In this document: positions 1 to 12,761 of the stretch, one piece after another
How positions within the stretch are numbered: position 1 is the stretch's first letter
Layout of the letters: every line of letters begins with the position of its first letter
Assembly (NCBI GenBank): GCA_003640385.1
Contig: RCAB01000259.1
Location: 1-64,000, forward strand
Direction: 5' to 3'
DNA from: Setaria digitata
Lineage: Eukaryota; Nematoda; Chromadorea; Rhabditida; Setariidae
DNA: 64,000 bases
The notes under the pieces: generated by a model
The model's input: the letters and a program-made list of their open reading frames with translations, nothing else
Database searches by the model: none
Told to the model about the DNA's origin: nothing
Program-made: the position numbers and the translations under genes

Positions 1-483
1 ACACACACACACACACACCCATTCAAGCACACGTACGTACGCAAGTGACGCGGTTTGGAATTCAATTTCTATTAGATTTTCAAATGTTACGCCTCTGCAA
101 TAATAATTTAATAATTTCATTACAGCTTAAAGTGTGTGCCTCTAAACAATACCATTATCTATTTCGACCAAACAACTTTGTGCTTAAAATATTTGAAATG
201 AAATGATATAATTAAAAGTAAATAATTCTATCCAATTATCACATATGGATATATGATATTATACAACAAGAAAAATGTAATTTAGTAAGAAAAGATATTT
301 ATATCTTTTCTTTCTTTATATATATATATATATAAAGAAATATTCAGCACGATATATATCTTTTCTTATATATATATATTTTTTTTTTAATATATTTTTT
401 CTTATATATATATAAGAAATATATATATATATATATATATAAGAAAAAATATATAAAAAATATACAAAAATATATATATTATT

Positions 484-518
<35 letters not shown>

Positions 519-588
519 CAATTACATTATGTATATATATATGTAATGTAATTGAAATATAATAACAATTACATTAATTAATTGAATG
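1..588. repeat. AT-rich repeat-laden intergenic DNA
   Basis: Positions 1-18 are a (CA)n microsatellite that continues beyond the window. From about 300 to 560 the sequence is dominated by TA runs arranged as inverted repeats: 511-560 has arms reading roughly atttcaattacat / atgtaattgaaat around a short TA core. I see no coding sequence or RNA gene here. Confidence 0.8.
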
Positions 589-945
589 TTAAAAATAATT
601 CCAAGTCATACCACTATCATTTGCAGTTAGCTGCAACTGAAGATTAATTGTTTGAAGCTTATCACCACGTATCAATGTAATTGGGAATGATGTTGTCATC
701 ATAAATGGATCAGCTGGTGGAAATGCTGATAATGGTAGAAGTGATGGTAATGATAATGGTACATTTATATTCTCTGATACCATCGTTTCAGCGAATGATG
801 ATGAGGATGATGATGAAGTTTGTGATAGAATTGGAATAATGGGATATGTTGAGGTGATATTTTGAAACCACATTGATAACATATCATTATTATCAAATGA
901 ACTGATAGGTTTTAGTGATTGCATTGGATACATATTAATATACAT
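589..945 (-). CDS. doubtful 118-residue ORF, possibly a last exon
   Basis: An uninterrupted minus-strand frame of 118 codons runs from ATG at 945 to a stop at 589. Its product is Ser/Pro/Thr/Met-rich, with a run of seven serines near residue 43-49 and no signal peptide, membrane segment or recognisable motif. The composition is more protein-like than that of the surrounding AT-rich DNA, and the tail around residues 93-118 is mixed hydrophilic. A stop lies just upstream of the ATG and no good splice acceptor abuts the frame. It could be the 3' exon of a low-complexity transcription-factor-like gene that starts further right, a short independent protein, or chance. I do not recognise it. Confidence 0.25.
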   Translation of the reverse strand: MYINMYPMQSLKPISSFDNNDMLSMWFQNITSTYPIIPILSQTSSSSSSSFAETMVSENINVPLSLPSLLPLSAFPPADPFMMTTSFPITLIRGDKLQTINLQLQLTANDSGMTWNYF

Positions 946-1601
946 GGAATAAGAAACAAGAATACGTTACCATCCAGTTCAATACAAATACTAATAACTA
1001 AAATTCACTATTACGATTAGTATTAGTGCTACCGTAGACTGACTCTCTTAAATGTAAGCAATAATAAATGGAAGTTATTTAACAGTAGATTCCTCTCTCT
1101 TTCTTCTTCCTCATTCTCGTTCCTCTCTATCTACCACCGATTCCCTTCTTCTTCTTCTAATCTAATCTAATCTCCTCCTAGACAATACGGGTGGAGTTTG
1201 AGAGGATGTTCTAGAGAGAGATGAGTGAATGAATCTATTTTGATAGGATAAGTCAAGATTCAGTTATGCCCTTAAAGTCTTCCTCTATTTGAACAATCTT
1301 AGCTATTATCATCTAATCTAATGTGCTACCGTAATCTAAATGACAAGAAAAAAAGAGCAATTTGAAGAATATGTGAAGAAAAAGCGATGAAAGGGGGTTA
1401 CTGGTTCGACGGTTTAGAAAGAACCTCTCGAATATACTACAAAATTCTTACTTGACTTGACTAGATGCAATGAACTGGGTTTGTTAGAGAGAAAATTAAA
1501 AAAAAAAAAGAAAAACGAAGAGTTATAGAGAAAAAAGGCAAAATCTTTAAATAGATGGTATGAAATAAAATGATTAAGTAAAAAAAAAATTCTAAAATAC
1601 T

Positions 1602-1710
1602 TTTGTTTTTACTTCCAATCTAACTTCTAGAGTCTAAAACATTATTACATTCTANTTTTTTGTTTTTACTTCCAATCTAACTTCTAGAGTCTAAAACATT
1701 ATTACATTCT
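1602..1710. repeat. 54-bp direct duplication around N at 1655
   Basis: The block ending just before the N (tttgtttttacttcc ... acattcta) is repeated immediately after it. This is the pattern expected when two overlapping contig ends were joined without merging, rather than a natural tandem repeat. Confidence 0.7.
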
Positions 1711-2162
1711 AATCTAACTCATAGAGTCTAAACATTATTACATTAGCAATTTTTCTTCCATCATCCTTTTCGTTTTGTTTCGTTTCTATATCCATCAAAT
1801 AAACACCAACAGGGCAAAATGTCAATTGAGAAAATGTAATTAACTCTGAGAGATGCAAGAAAGAGAGGGTTGGATAATAAGGGATGAATGAAAATGAATG
1901 CCATTTCTCTCTTATTTCTTCCTGGATAATACAATAAAGGTTACAATATCCTTATGCACATCTTCTAATTACTCATTATTTGATTACATTTTGTTAAGCA
2001 CAATCCATAGCTAAGCTTTCTATCCAGTAGCATACAATTATCAGTCTCTTATCTTTTGATTAAAAACGAAAAAAAAAAAAAAAAAAAATCGCCCGCTATG
2101 AATGAAGAAATCTTCATTGGCATCATTCCCAGTTATCATTTAATTTTATGATTTTTTTTTTT

Positions 2163-2362
2163 TAAGCTTTATTCATTTTTTTTTTGTTTTATCGATCATT
2201 TTTACTATTTTTTAATCTATATCTGCTCGNAGCTTTATTCATTTTTTTTTTTGTTTTATCGATCATTTTTACTATTTTTTAATCTATATCTGCTCNAGCT
2301 TTATTCATTTTTTTTTTTTGTTTTATCGATCATTTTTACTATTTTTTAATCTATATCTGCTC
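2163..2362. repeat. three ~65-bp direct copies separated by Ns at 2230 and 2296
   Basis: A unit beginning agctttattcat and ending atctatatctgctc occurs three times in succession. Each junction is a single N, and the copies differ mainly in the length of a poly-T run. It is likely an assembly artefact at a homopolymer that was hard to sequence. Confidence 0.75.
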
Positions 2363-3366
2363 GAGAAATATTTCGAAATAATTTAAAAATTTCTTTATTC
2401 AACATTAAATTTGCTCTTTTCTCTTTTTAAATTAATAAAATTTCCTTTTAAATATGTTATTTCGTTTATAATTTCTCTAATACTAATTTCTTCTTATGTT
2501 TACTACTTACTCATTTCTTGATGAAAAGAATTTTTTTTTTTCTTGATTCATCTCATTAATTTCAAATTATAAAAAAACTCTTTTTGTTATTTCAAAACTA
2601 ATTTAATCCTATTTTAACCTGGTGCTTTTTCTCGTCCACAAATATGCCCAGTATAATAATTATATAAATTTCTTTTTCTCTTTATTCAAGAAATATTTCA
2701 ATGCATTTGGTATATTTCATATGTTAAAATGTCAATTTGCATAAAAAAAAAAAAAAGAAAAAGAAAATACCACTCTAATAATTTAATACAAATTAAACTC
2801 ATTTAAATGAAACATATTTCAATAACAAATGAAATGATGATAAAAATCATTAATATTGTTGAATAATCATGATTATCTGCATGACCAACAACGCTATTAC
2901 TGTTACTTACTATTATGTTTATTAGTAATTATTGTCAATCAGTAATTTCACTTTTGCTTCCATTCTTTGATTATCAATTTTAATGTTACACATTCTTTCA
3001 CCTTTCTCATCAAATAATTCATGAACGAGAAATTTCACTAAAAAAAAGAAAGAAAAAATAACAAAATTGGTAAATAATCATGATTACCTGCAAGGTAAAC
3101 AACGCTATTACTGTTAGTTATTATTATTTTTATTAGTACTTATCAATCACTATTACAGTTTTTATCATTATCAATTATTGATAATTATTAATGAATACAA
3201 TGATTTAACGAATTAACCTTAATATTTACGATGTGTTTATCGTGTAAAATGATAATCAATAATCTATATGGTTATGCTAATATCAGAAGAGATATCTTCG
3301 GACTTTTAGACATTTTTCCCGAGGGATTTTCTATAGGATTTTTGGCTTTTTGGCAACCTTTTGAAT

Positions 3367-3403
<37 letters not shown>

Positions 3404-4886
3404 TAGCTTAATGCTACCAATTCTCGAATGTTTTAATGCCGAATATTGTTCTCTTTTCTTCGAGAAATTCGATTTTATCTTTTAAAAAAGTTGTTAAATT
3501 GAAATAGAATTTTTTATTATGAAAAAGTAATGATGTATTATAAAAAAGACATATATTTTACATGTAGTAAAATATATAAAATGCAAAAATTTATTGTAAA
3601 ACAATTTTATCTTTATAAAAACTTCATCTTACTTTATAATATTATTCATTTAGAGTATTTCATTTTCTTTTGAAAAAAAAAAAAGCACTATTAAATTATA
3701 TGTAATGCACGGACTACTTCTGATGAGTAAGTTAGTTGTATAGTGTGATAAATTCAATCGCGGCATAAATTATTATCAAAAATAGGTAGTTAAAAGTTAG
3801 GCCTAATAACATTATGATTAACCTGTTAATGATAGAATTACGAAAAATTCGTGACTACTACCAAAAATAAAATTTATTGATTCAAAAACAAACTTATGAC
3901 TGGAACGTATTTGAAATTTCAAATTTGACCTAACTAATCAAGTTCAATTAATAATTAACATTCACTTTCCATAATTCGAATCATACGACAATGCTTTGAC
4001 AACACTGAACTCAATTGAAAACTTTTTAAATTTCTCCTCTTCACTGCAATCATTTTCTGTTCAGTCTTTAATTAAGCTGTCAATTTACACTTAACAAGAA
4101 ATATCTTGCACAAATATCTTCATTTATTTAACTCTGCTGCAATTACAGTAAATTTTTTGGACTTTTTAAAAACAATTGTTTTGGGAGTTTTGTTTCGTGC
4201 AAGGAATTTTTATTAATTCATAACAATCAAAACTTTCCCTTAAAGCTAGACTGCTTATCACTGCATGGACTGATTAGGCAAAGCAATGAGTTCAACTTAA
4301 GGTAAGAAAGTTGATACAGTAGGTTGAACATACTTTGCACAAATAAAATCTACTCGTTTTATTGATAATTCAAGTATCAGTGTAATATTATGAAATAACT
4401 TCTTCAAACCATGCGCATTGATTTCCAGAGGAAAAAAACTCAAAACAATTTGCAGGAGAAAAAAAAAATCTTTAGATTAAAGTGTAACCCGCGCAAATGG
4501 CTACACAAAGTGTCACAATCGAACATGAGTGTGAACTGCATGATCTTAAATATCGCTTTGTAAACGTAGCGATTGAACTCACCTGGTAGAAATGTAAGTT
4601 TTTAAAACTGTCAATGCTAAGGAGAGAGAATCCGCCATATAACTTGCATCCTCAACAAGTTTTTATCAAAACACGGCTGCTTTTCCTGAGTGATTATTAA
4701 AGGCCATAGAAAATAGGTTAACAATAATTAATGCGATAACACTCAATGAATTCACCAAGCAAACAGAATGAACTGAATTTCTGTTTCCCCTGACAATGAA
4801 ATTGGTACATGCCTATTGTTTCCCTTCATTTAGTAAAAAATCAACTGCGCGAAAACCTTTATCATATACAGTGCAATGCAAACAAC

Positions 4887-7245
4887 TTAAATCTTCACTC
4901 TCGGTTTTTCTGGTTTTTTCTCAGCCACTTTACGATTCGCCTTCGCCTGTGCCTAAAAATGTTACAATAGAACAATTTTATACAAGGTGAAACACGAAAA
5001 GTCTTTAGTTGAAAGAAATAGCACAGAGATACTGCTGCCAAGAACAATTCATGCATAAAAAGTGGAAAAAAAAAAATGAAAGATACCTCTTGCACCAATG
5101 GTACTAGCCTTCCTTCTTTGGCTAAGACCTTCAATAGTTCAACAATGAAAGGTATATAATTATGACGACGTCTAATATTTTCTGCTTTAAATGATTTTTC
5201 TTTTTCCTCCTCAGCTGCAATCAATGCCTGAAGATGGCTCATCTCTTCAACTTTGCTATCCGTCTCCATCGTTAGCTAAAAATATTTAGAATGTGTGTTT
5301 AAGTGATAATGGCTACATGGTACAAAAGGTGGGACCAGAAAAGCCATAAAAGCTGAGAGAAGCTAACAGCACCCATTTCTACAAAATCAATTGATTCGAA
5401 TTAGTGACAGCAGAAACATTATCGACATGAATGAAGGAATAATCACAGTAATTACACTAGTAGCTTCACTGTCGGGAAATTTTACCTCAGCAAGTTCGGC
5501 TAGTCGTTTTTGATACTTCATTTTTCGATCCGAAATAACAGCCATGAGATTGAAGTGAATCTCACCTGCGCTATACCTTAAAATAATAAAAGGAATGAAG
5601 GTTTTACGAAAAGTATAGTATCTCAATAAGAGGCAAACGAAGATAAATTTACTTCCGAATTCTAGCATTGATAATTGGCCGCACAGCGTCCACCCAATCT
5701 TCACCATCTCTGACAGCACCTAAATCCAACGGCGCCTCACGAAGACCATCTAACTCGTAGATGTGACCATCAACAGGGACATAAGTGATGAAATGATAAT
5801 TATCTTCCTAAATATTAATAGAGATATAAGGATGACAAACAAAAATACCTGGAATACGATTTCTCTTTAAAAAAAAAAAAAAAAATATAAATCCAGTGGT
5901 TTTTCCATTATCAATAATTCCACAGAGAAGTATTCAAAGTTATTAAAAGGATATCTAATCGTATCTAAATTTACAGTATTGCAGTATTTCTTCGCAATTA
6001 ATACAACTTGTTAAATCAAATGAAAAAAAAAAAAAACCTTTTCTGGAGCTTTAATATCGAGTTCAAAAAGATGCTGCCGTGAAAAACTATTATGGACTTT
6101 TCTGATTGGTTCGCTGTTCCCTAGGCACAAACCGCGGTTCTGAAAATGAACAATAACGCATTAAATAAACTATCAATTCATGATTATATATTAATATAGA
6201 ACTTTACGAAAAGAAATTCACATTAAATTGACCGTGAACAGACATCTAAGCACATATTTGAATAACAGAAAAACAGATGAAAATTAATTTTAAATTCGAC
6301 ATCCCGCAAGTACTTGAAAAAAAAAAAAGCTACTGTGAAAGACAGAAATACAGCATTTCTGCACTCTCAGATATGAGTAGCATTCATAAAAATAACAAAT
6401 CTGATTTAGCCATTTCCAAATAAAGATCTTTCGCCACATGCAAGAGATCTGAAGAGGGCTTTTACCATTAAAATGCAAAGATCAAGCAGATAACTAACAG
6501 CTCAGCTCATATGACTTGCTTATATAAATGATTACCATAGGGTCAAAATTCTGCGTGAAACTTTTAAATTCCTCGAGGATTGAACCGAGCACGATACCTG
6601 ATTCTGCCTTCGTATTTAGTAACAAATTTATTATGGCCTGCGTGGCACAAGCATTCTGGATCACCTGCAATGAGAAAACATGGATATTATAATACTGAAC
6701 GTACATAATAATAATTGTAATAAACGTGCAGTTGACATATGACCTAGCAGCATAAACCGATCTTAATATTTCCAATCAGTATCGCATCCCTATTCTGAAA
6801 TTTTGCTCATTACAACAAGGTAAAGAACTACAAAAATAGTACTGTTTTGGAAATTTTATACAAAGAAACCCCTCTTACCTTAGAATTTGCTAGTCAATAT
6901 AGGTAGATAATTTGTGTAGACAAACTGAACAATACCTGCTGTGCAAAGAAAACTCGATTATTGTCAAGTACCAAACTACCACAAGGTTCTTCTCCTGCGC
7001 GCCACTTAAACAAGAATATCAACCCATGAACCGGTCTAAAATATAAGTCGATAAACAAACTAAGCAAGAGAAATTTTCTCAATAACGTAAAAAAAAATGT
7101 TCACCTACTTCAAATCACTGAACAGTTCTTCATCTAAACTGTACAGTTCTTCAACTTGGACACCAGAAACACCAAATCCACGGATCAATTCAGTGAAAAC
7201 GCCAGGATCTGATTCGATTAGGCACCAATTACCGGCATCAGACAT
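4887..7245 (-). CDS. ubh-4: Ubiquitin C-terminal hydrolase UCHL5/UCH37 (8 exons)
   Basis: Cysteine deubiquitinase that trims ubiquitin chains, normally docked on the 19S proteasome through RPN13. Exons (descending): 7245-7109, 7035-6936, 6664-6536, 6139-6038, 5807-5653, 5576-5486, 5275-5087, 4952-4887; all phases close, giving 322 residues against 329 in the human protein. The UCH catalytic domain opens with [15 protein letters not shown]. The catalytic triad is visible: Cys85 in NACATQA, His161 in YHFITYVP and Asp176 in YELDGL. After the catalytic core comes the UCHL5-specific C-terminal extension, including [12 protein letters not shown] and a terminal Lys/Ala/Glu-rich KEKE-like tail, the region that binds RPN13 in the family. 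An AG acceptor lies 10 nt before the ATG, fitting trans-splicing. The symbol is the C. elegans name for this family; identification is firm. Confidence 0.95.
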
Positions 7246-8253
7246 TATCTACAAACTGGAGAATAAATGATTACATCAACGGTTCCATTTTTTTTTGACT
7301 ACATCAACGGTTCCATTACTTACACTTTGCAACTCATATTCAAAGCAAACGTATACCTGGATTATAAGACCAGATAGGAAGTAACAAAAAAGCATCTGTA
7401 CATGATATTTATTGATATCCTCCAAAAATTCAATTAACACAGCGAAATCTTGGCTAGGAAAAAATCAACCGGTATGCAAATGTGAAGGGCTTCTACAGTA
7501 CTCAAATGAGCATCAAGGAGCTGAGCACTACCAGAAAATAAATCTACATCCACTCGTAGAGGTCGAAGTGGTAATACCTTGCTCATGATTCTGCAGATAA
7601 CTACAACAGTAGCGATCAAATTCATTTAAAATATGTTGATTTGTTCCTTAAGAAAACAAACACGAGCAATTAAACATGTATTTGTTATTAAAAATACATT
7701 TGCAGATAATATTTTCTGATTCATTTTTATTATTCTGACATAGCTACCAACTTTAATATTCACCAATCAATGACTTATATCGACACTAATTATGCAGCCT
7801 TAAAAATTGGGACCCATTACTACTAATTTTAAATTAATAAATCACGCTAAATGCTTGAATGACAATCGCCTACCACCAGTCATGATTCTGCAAATGTCAA
7901 AAACAAAAATTAGTGAGGAAGAAAAAGAAAAATACAAAAATAAGTCTTTAAGACTTCATATTTTTCTCCAGTTTCTCCTGAATGATCCTGAAATTAATGA
8001 AATTACCAAATAGCTTTATAAATAATCGTGCAAAGTGAAAGAAAGCATACTTAAATGCATTATAAAAAGGATAGAAACGATATTTATATCACAAACCACG
8101 AAAAGAGTGATGGATATTTTAAAAAAGAATAAAGATAACTACCAAGTCAGACAAGCAACAATTCTACTTCATGATTATTTTATGATCTTTTAACAAAGTG
8201 CTACGAAAGATACGTATATTACAGACAAACTTTAAGCAAAGATTTAAAGTATC
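7246..8253 (-). other. inter-gene spacer with an unassigned coding-like fragment
   Basis: This 1-kb gap separates two same-strand genes. Within it, a minus-strand frame beginning ATG at about 7586 (reads MSKVLPLRPLRVDVD) and, after a TTTTTTCCTAG acceptor at about 7457, a second frame (reads DFAVLIEFLEDINKYH) look protein-like, and a GTATAC donor follows at about 7357. The two pieces do not join in phase by any GT donor I can find, so no gene model is possible. They may be remnants, a short gene with an unseen exon, or chance. The left end also holds an 18-bp direct repeat (tacatcaacggttccatt) at about 7273-7318. The plus-strand frame at 7807-8013 shows no supporting features. Confidence 0.3.
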
Positions 8254-11200
8254 TCACTTTTTGGCTCTCGTCGGACAATGTTCTTTATGTTTTCGACAGT
8301 GGTGGTGCCGTAAATGATGCTTACATTTGTACCGATGGCCACCATGCTTCCGTTTCTTCTCATTAGCATGATTCGACTTTGTAACTGATCTTTCCTTCGA
8401 TCTGCCCCTAGAGTAAACCACATATGATACCTCCAATTGTAAGTGAAATCCTAGCTTCATCGCCCATCTCATAAATATATTATACAACAAAGCTTGCAAA
8501 CTGGTGTCTCACGACCTTATGTCATATATATCAACACTGAAAAGACTATGCAGAAATAATTATTTCATACGCTATTCAAATTTGAAAATAGGAATCCGAG
8601 ATTGTCAAGAACCTAACTCATATTACATCCCTTTCAGAAAATCATATGCTTAAGAAAAAAGAATAATCAGATCAAACCAAGTATTTTGATGCTCAAAAAA
8701 ATGAGGAAAAACTTCACGGGAAAAAATAGTGGTATTTTTGAGTCCTCATACAGTTAATGGAATAATTACTAGACTTACTGACCTAGAATCCCGCCTCCTT
8801 TCACGAGCACGATCATTTTCTCGAGATCGGCCTCTCAATCTCTCCCTATCTCTCTCCCTGTCACGTTCACGAGATCTTTCTCGATCTCTATCTCTGTCTC
8901 GTTCTTTGGATCTTTCTCGTAATCGGTCTCGAGACCTGCTTCGACTTCGGTGCCTATCATGGTCACCCTCTCGATCTCTGTGTTAAAAGTTCATTATAGG
9001 CGTCCAGAACATTAAAAATTCAAAGTTATTCGGAAAACATTAAGATATCTGGACACATAAAGTGTTTAGTCGAAATAGACGCAGAAACAAGGAAAAGGAT
9101 ATTACAGCAGTACAGGATCATTAATTTTAAAGTAGAAATATTAATGATTTACCCGTGTTCTCGTTGGTAGTCTTGCTTCGCCTTTTCTCGAAATTTCAGT
9201 TCAATTTCTTTCTGTAATTTCGTATTTTCAGCAATATTACCAGATAATTCTTAATAGCCTTATTAAGACAAAAATCTTTCACTTTCATCGCCATTTACTT
9301 ATATAAGCTCATATGAATCGCTACTAAAAATTCATTTAGTCATACATATATATATCTAAATCCATGATATATATATATATATATATATATATCATGGATT
9401 TAGCAATTAAAGTTCGTCGTTACTAATTAAAAAATACTTGAATCGGAACAGGAATTCGTGGAAACAGTGTGCCATACCAATCCAGTTTAGTTAGCATCAT
9501 TTTCACAACTTGTGCCATTACCATCACATCACCACCTCCAGAACGTGGATCAATTTGTTCTTCATCATCCTTGAAAAAAAAAAAGAAAAAAAAATGGTAA
9601 AATGGTCTAGTAACATGAAGTTTCTTAAAAAATTAGCATTCTTTTTTAATACTGCTGTTCCTTTTTACCGTGATAAACAGTGAAAATAAAGTTGTCGAAG
9701 GAAGTAAACAGCAATAAAACAATGGCGGGAAATATCCCTTCGTCGCTAGATAACACATTATTATTTACCAGATAAGGTTCCATCCAGGCCCACAAGTCTT
9801 GTGGTGGTTGACAAAATCGAATATACATGAAACCGATGCCTCGTATGTACGGTGAGTCGCTGTTATTAATCATACTAACCAACTGTTTCCTAAAATTTCC
9901 CGATGAGCTAAACAGTTCTTAAAATTTTTAACAACACACAATAAAAGATGAGATGAGATACATCACCGAATAGTAGTAGCTATCAAGCTACCAATTTCTA
10001 AATGCCAATGTTCTCGGGATTATTTTAAGGCAATTCTTATATACTCACAAAACCCTGCTACAGCGTATATTAATATGTTAAATTAGTTAGTACATCGATT
10101 ACACCAGCAAAGTTTCTGATATAACTGATGGAAATCCACTGAAAACTGAAATGTTGTTATGACTTATAATAAGAAGAGAAAGGTAAATCGCAACTCACTG
10201 TTAAATCCATACCTGGAGAGCCGAATCGTAAAAAGCTTATAAAGAAGACAGAATGCCGTACTCACCACTCCTCCAGCACCAACACCACGTACCTAGAGGT
10301 TAACTTGAGTACACAAAATGATTATACTTGCCACACTTAGAAAAAAGTTAATTAACAGAGAGGTAGAATACCAGGAAAAGAACGAATACCACCTAAGCGA
10401 CTGACCCCGCCGCACATGCCGGTCATCCCTTGTGTCTTTCGCGTGCCACGCTCCCATGGTTCCAAGTGCTTCACCTAAAACGAAGATACTGAAAAAGGCA
10501 CCACATGTAAAAAATAAACCACAGAGAAAGCTGAAATTTACCAAAGAATCCACCTGTCCGGAAAGCATAATCGTCATGAACTGCTGTTACCAACAGTCTT
10601 GGTAGAGATGTATCATGGAAATCGAGTAGTCTGAATTCTACTAAACAAACCGAAAATTCATATAAACTAAATAAGGAACTTCACCTCAGTGACATTGAAG
10701 AGGCCGTGCACTGTCAGGTAAGATAGATTTGTAGCATTTTCAACATATAAAGTAATCATTAATCGCCTGAAGCATAGATTTGACAATGAAACATTCTCAC
10801 TTAAAAACATATTAAACTACGTACAACTTACACTGTAGTAAATTTCCTCTGTAAGCTGTTGAAATCCTGTAGTTTCCGAAAGATAATTTTTGTAATAGGT
10901 ACACTGGATAATATTTTCCAACACCAGAGCATTTAAATTCATTGTCTGCGTGTTACCCCATAATGGTAAAATGTTATTTTTCTTCGTTATCTTCTGTAAC
11001 ATCAATCGAAAAATACGGAATGAATTTGTTTGAAAAAACTGGAAAAATGTAGTGTGAAAACTAAATGTTTGAATTCTCCACATCAAATAGGTAATTTATA
11101 CTAACTAAATTAAGCGCTTTCATGACCAATAAACACATCAAAAAATGTCAGCTAAGATACGTTTGTGGCATTTTCAATATGTGGAATAAATCGACCTACA

Positions 11201-11417
11201 ATACGCTCCTGAAACAATCGTTTCATCTATTTCTTTCTTTTCTCAACCAAAGATATACTGTGATATGAAGAAATGAATTTCATAAAGCAGTGAAATCCCA
11301 TACTTGTATATCCGGAATACTATTGTCGGTCAGATCATCTTCATACATCACATCGGTACCACCAGTACCAAGTCCTGCAATTAGCAATGCAGCGGCACCG
11401 CCATCTGCAGCTGACAT
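8254..11417 (-). CDS. PRPF38B-type pre-mRNA splicing factor with RS tail (9 exons)
   Basis: Spliceosome-associated nuclear protein of the PRP38 family, B subtype. Exons (descending): 11417-11304, 10993-10832, 10474-10406, 10292-10213, 9889-9769, 9569-9438, 9211-9153, 8977-8783, 8407-8254; all phases close, 361 residues. Diagnostic blocks are ILPLWGNTQTMNLN (about residue 46), HLEPWERGTRKTQGMTGMC, VRGVGAGGVVSTAFCLLYKL, SPYIRGIGFMYIRFCQPP and LFPRIPVPIQ. From about residue 270 the protein becomes an Arg/Ser/Glu/Asp alternating RS-type tail, ending in a His/Lys-rich segment. The family B assignment rests on the PLWGN start and GGVRGVG blocks, which PRPF38A lacks. It is shorter than human PRPF38B (about 546) because the RS tail is short. 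Donor GTCAGT is used after exons 3 and 8. It could share a promoter with the UCHL5 gene downstream. Confidence 0.92.
9356..9403. repeat. 48-bp perfect palindrome with TA core
   Basis: Inside intron 6 of the PRPF38B-type gene. The arms read ctaaatccatgat and atcatggatttag around about 22 bp of TA repeat. It can fold as a full-length hairpin. Similar structures with different arms occur at 50072-50109 and 53593-53644. Confidence 0.85.
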
Positions 11418-12549
11418 ATTTCCACTTTTATAAATTTGCTACTGCTAAAAGGAAAATTACTTTCAAATTATGCCTCGAACTTTAAAATTATGATATATTC
11501 TAATCGAAGAACATTTCTTTTTTAGCGACTTAATATTTCGCTCAGTTTTAGCAAAGGTTAACTTCCCCAAAAAATATGCGTCTAAGCTACTCCTCGATTT
11601 AATCAACAAAAATTTGGCATAAAATTCCTTCAGGGAACTTCAACACCTCCTTCCCGAAAACCTAACCCCACCTACGGACGTCACGCCAACTGTCACCAAA
11701 CCTCTGTTGTTGTGTCACATCAATGTATGCAACCAAGGAAGACGTGGAACGCTATGAAATTACTTCGATTCATGCTTATGTAATCGGTCAGATCAGGTCA
11801 AAAGTCAGTTTTAGACGAAAAGTTCCCCTGCCTAACGGAATTTCGCGAATCAGATAACTTTGTTATGAAAATTGAAATAATCAGCAGTTTTAATTCCTTA
11901 CTAGACAGAGAATTCTGTGGTAATAAGGTTAGCAAGAAAGCTAGAAGTTAAATTACATATGAAGTATTCGTAATTCTCAGCATATCAATTATCTGAAAGA
12001 TTAGTTTAATTTATTATGATTGTGAAACTTTTATTCATTTCGCGATAAGAAATACTGATCAGGAGCTTTTGAAAAGAAATTTTTTGATATTGTTTCTCCT
12101 ACGACTACAAATACTCTCTTCAATGCATGTATAGTACCGCTAAAACTGACTGCTTCACTTCATTTCTCATCAATTGAGACTTTTTTTCTAAATTATGTTT
12201 TGACTTTTAGCTGGAAAATTTCATCCTACAAAAATAGCTCCAATCAGAGTTTAAATTTAATTTATAAATTGAAATAATGCTATCGATGTGGAATATTTAT
12301 TGGAAATTATTTCGACTCTCCATAATTTAATTTTAATTACACAGCTTTGAATTTTTTTTCCTTTTTTGAAATTAATTATTTACAATTATTGCTTCGCTTG
12401 CATTCGTCATTATAGGTGCTTTTTTTTTGTCATTTATTACTGTTATAACACCAATCCATTTCATTATCAAAATTATTTAGAGGGCAACTGAATCATACCA
12501 ATGACTGTCCCCAAAGACACTTTCAAATTTTCTAGACCCTTCTTTTTCG
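11418..12549. other. intergenic, likely promoter side of the PRPF38B-type gene
   Basis: No coding frame or RNA gene is visible. On the minus strand a CCTTTTAG acceptor lies about 30 nt upstream of the PRPF38B start, consistent with a trans-spliced or 5' UTR exon boundary. The rest is AT-rich with short homopolymer runs. Confidence 0.6.
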
Positions 12550-12761
12550 GTAATTTTAGTGGAGTAGAAGGGAATACCGGTAGTTTTAACAAGGTAGAAA
12601 GAGGGAAATATCGGTGGTTTCAGTAGAGGAGAAGGAATTACCGGTAGATTCAGTAGGGGAGAAGGAAATATCGGTGGTTTCAGTAGGGGAGAAGGAAATA
12701 CCGGTGGTTTCAGTAGGGGAGAAGGAAATACCGGTGGTTTCAGTAGGGGAGAAGGAAATAC
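12550..12761. repeat. 30-bp minisatellite, about 7 units
   Basis: The unit is ggtttcagtaggggagaagg followed by aaataccggt. The right-hand three units are nearly identical; units to the left diverge, and one is 34 bp. Because the period is a multiple of three, frames on both strands stay open through it: plus-strand decapeptide GGFSRGEGNT, minus-strand VFPSPLLKPP or GISFSPTETT. No start codon or splice context shows that it is translated. Confidence 0.9.

Larger units (their letters stand above)
946..4886. other. intergenic, no gene seen
   Basis: About 4 kb of AT-rich DNA with poly-A/T runs, a CT-rich stretch near 1090-1160 and a (CA)n(GA)n microsatellite at 3367-3402. The short frame at 3231-3485 runs through that microsatellite and is not credible. 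Three single Ns at 1655, 2230 and 2296 are each flanked by direct duplications (see findings). The right-hand part should hold the 3' UTR of the UCHL5 gene. I see no RNA gene. Confidence 0.7.

Noticed and set aside
3231..3485. 84-codon plus-strand ORF
   Set aside because: It runs through a (CA)n(GA)n microsatellite and lacks any splice or family support.
8729..8986. Plus-strand Arg/Ser/Leu-rich ORF
   Set aside because: It is the antisense shadow of the RS-tail exon of the PRPF38B-type gene; alternating Arg/Ser codons read as Ser/Leu/Arg on the other strand.
10680..10760. Possible extra exon of the PRPF38B-type gene (frame VHGLFNVTE)
   Set aside because: The conserved PRP38 sequence runs directly from the 10832 donor to the 10474 acceptor, so inclusion would interrupt a conserved block.
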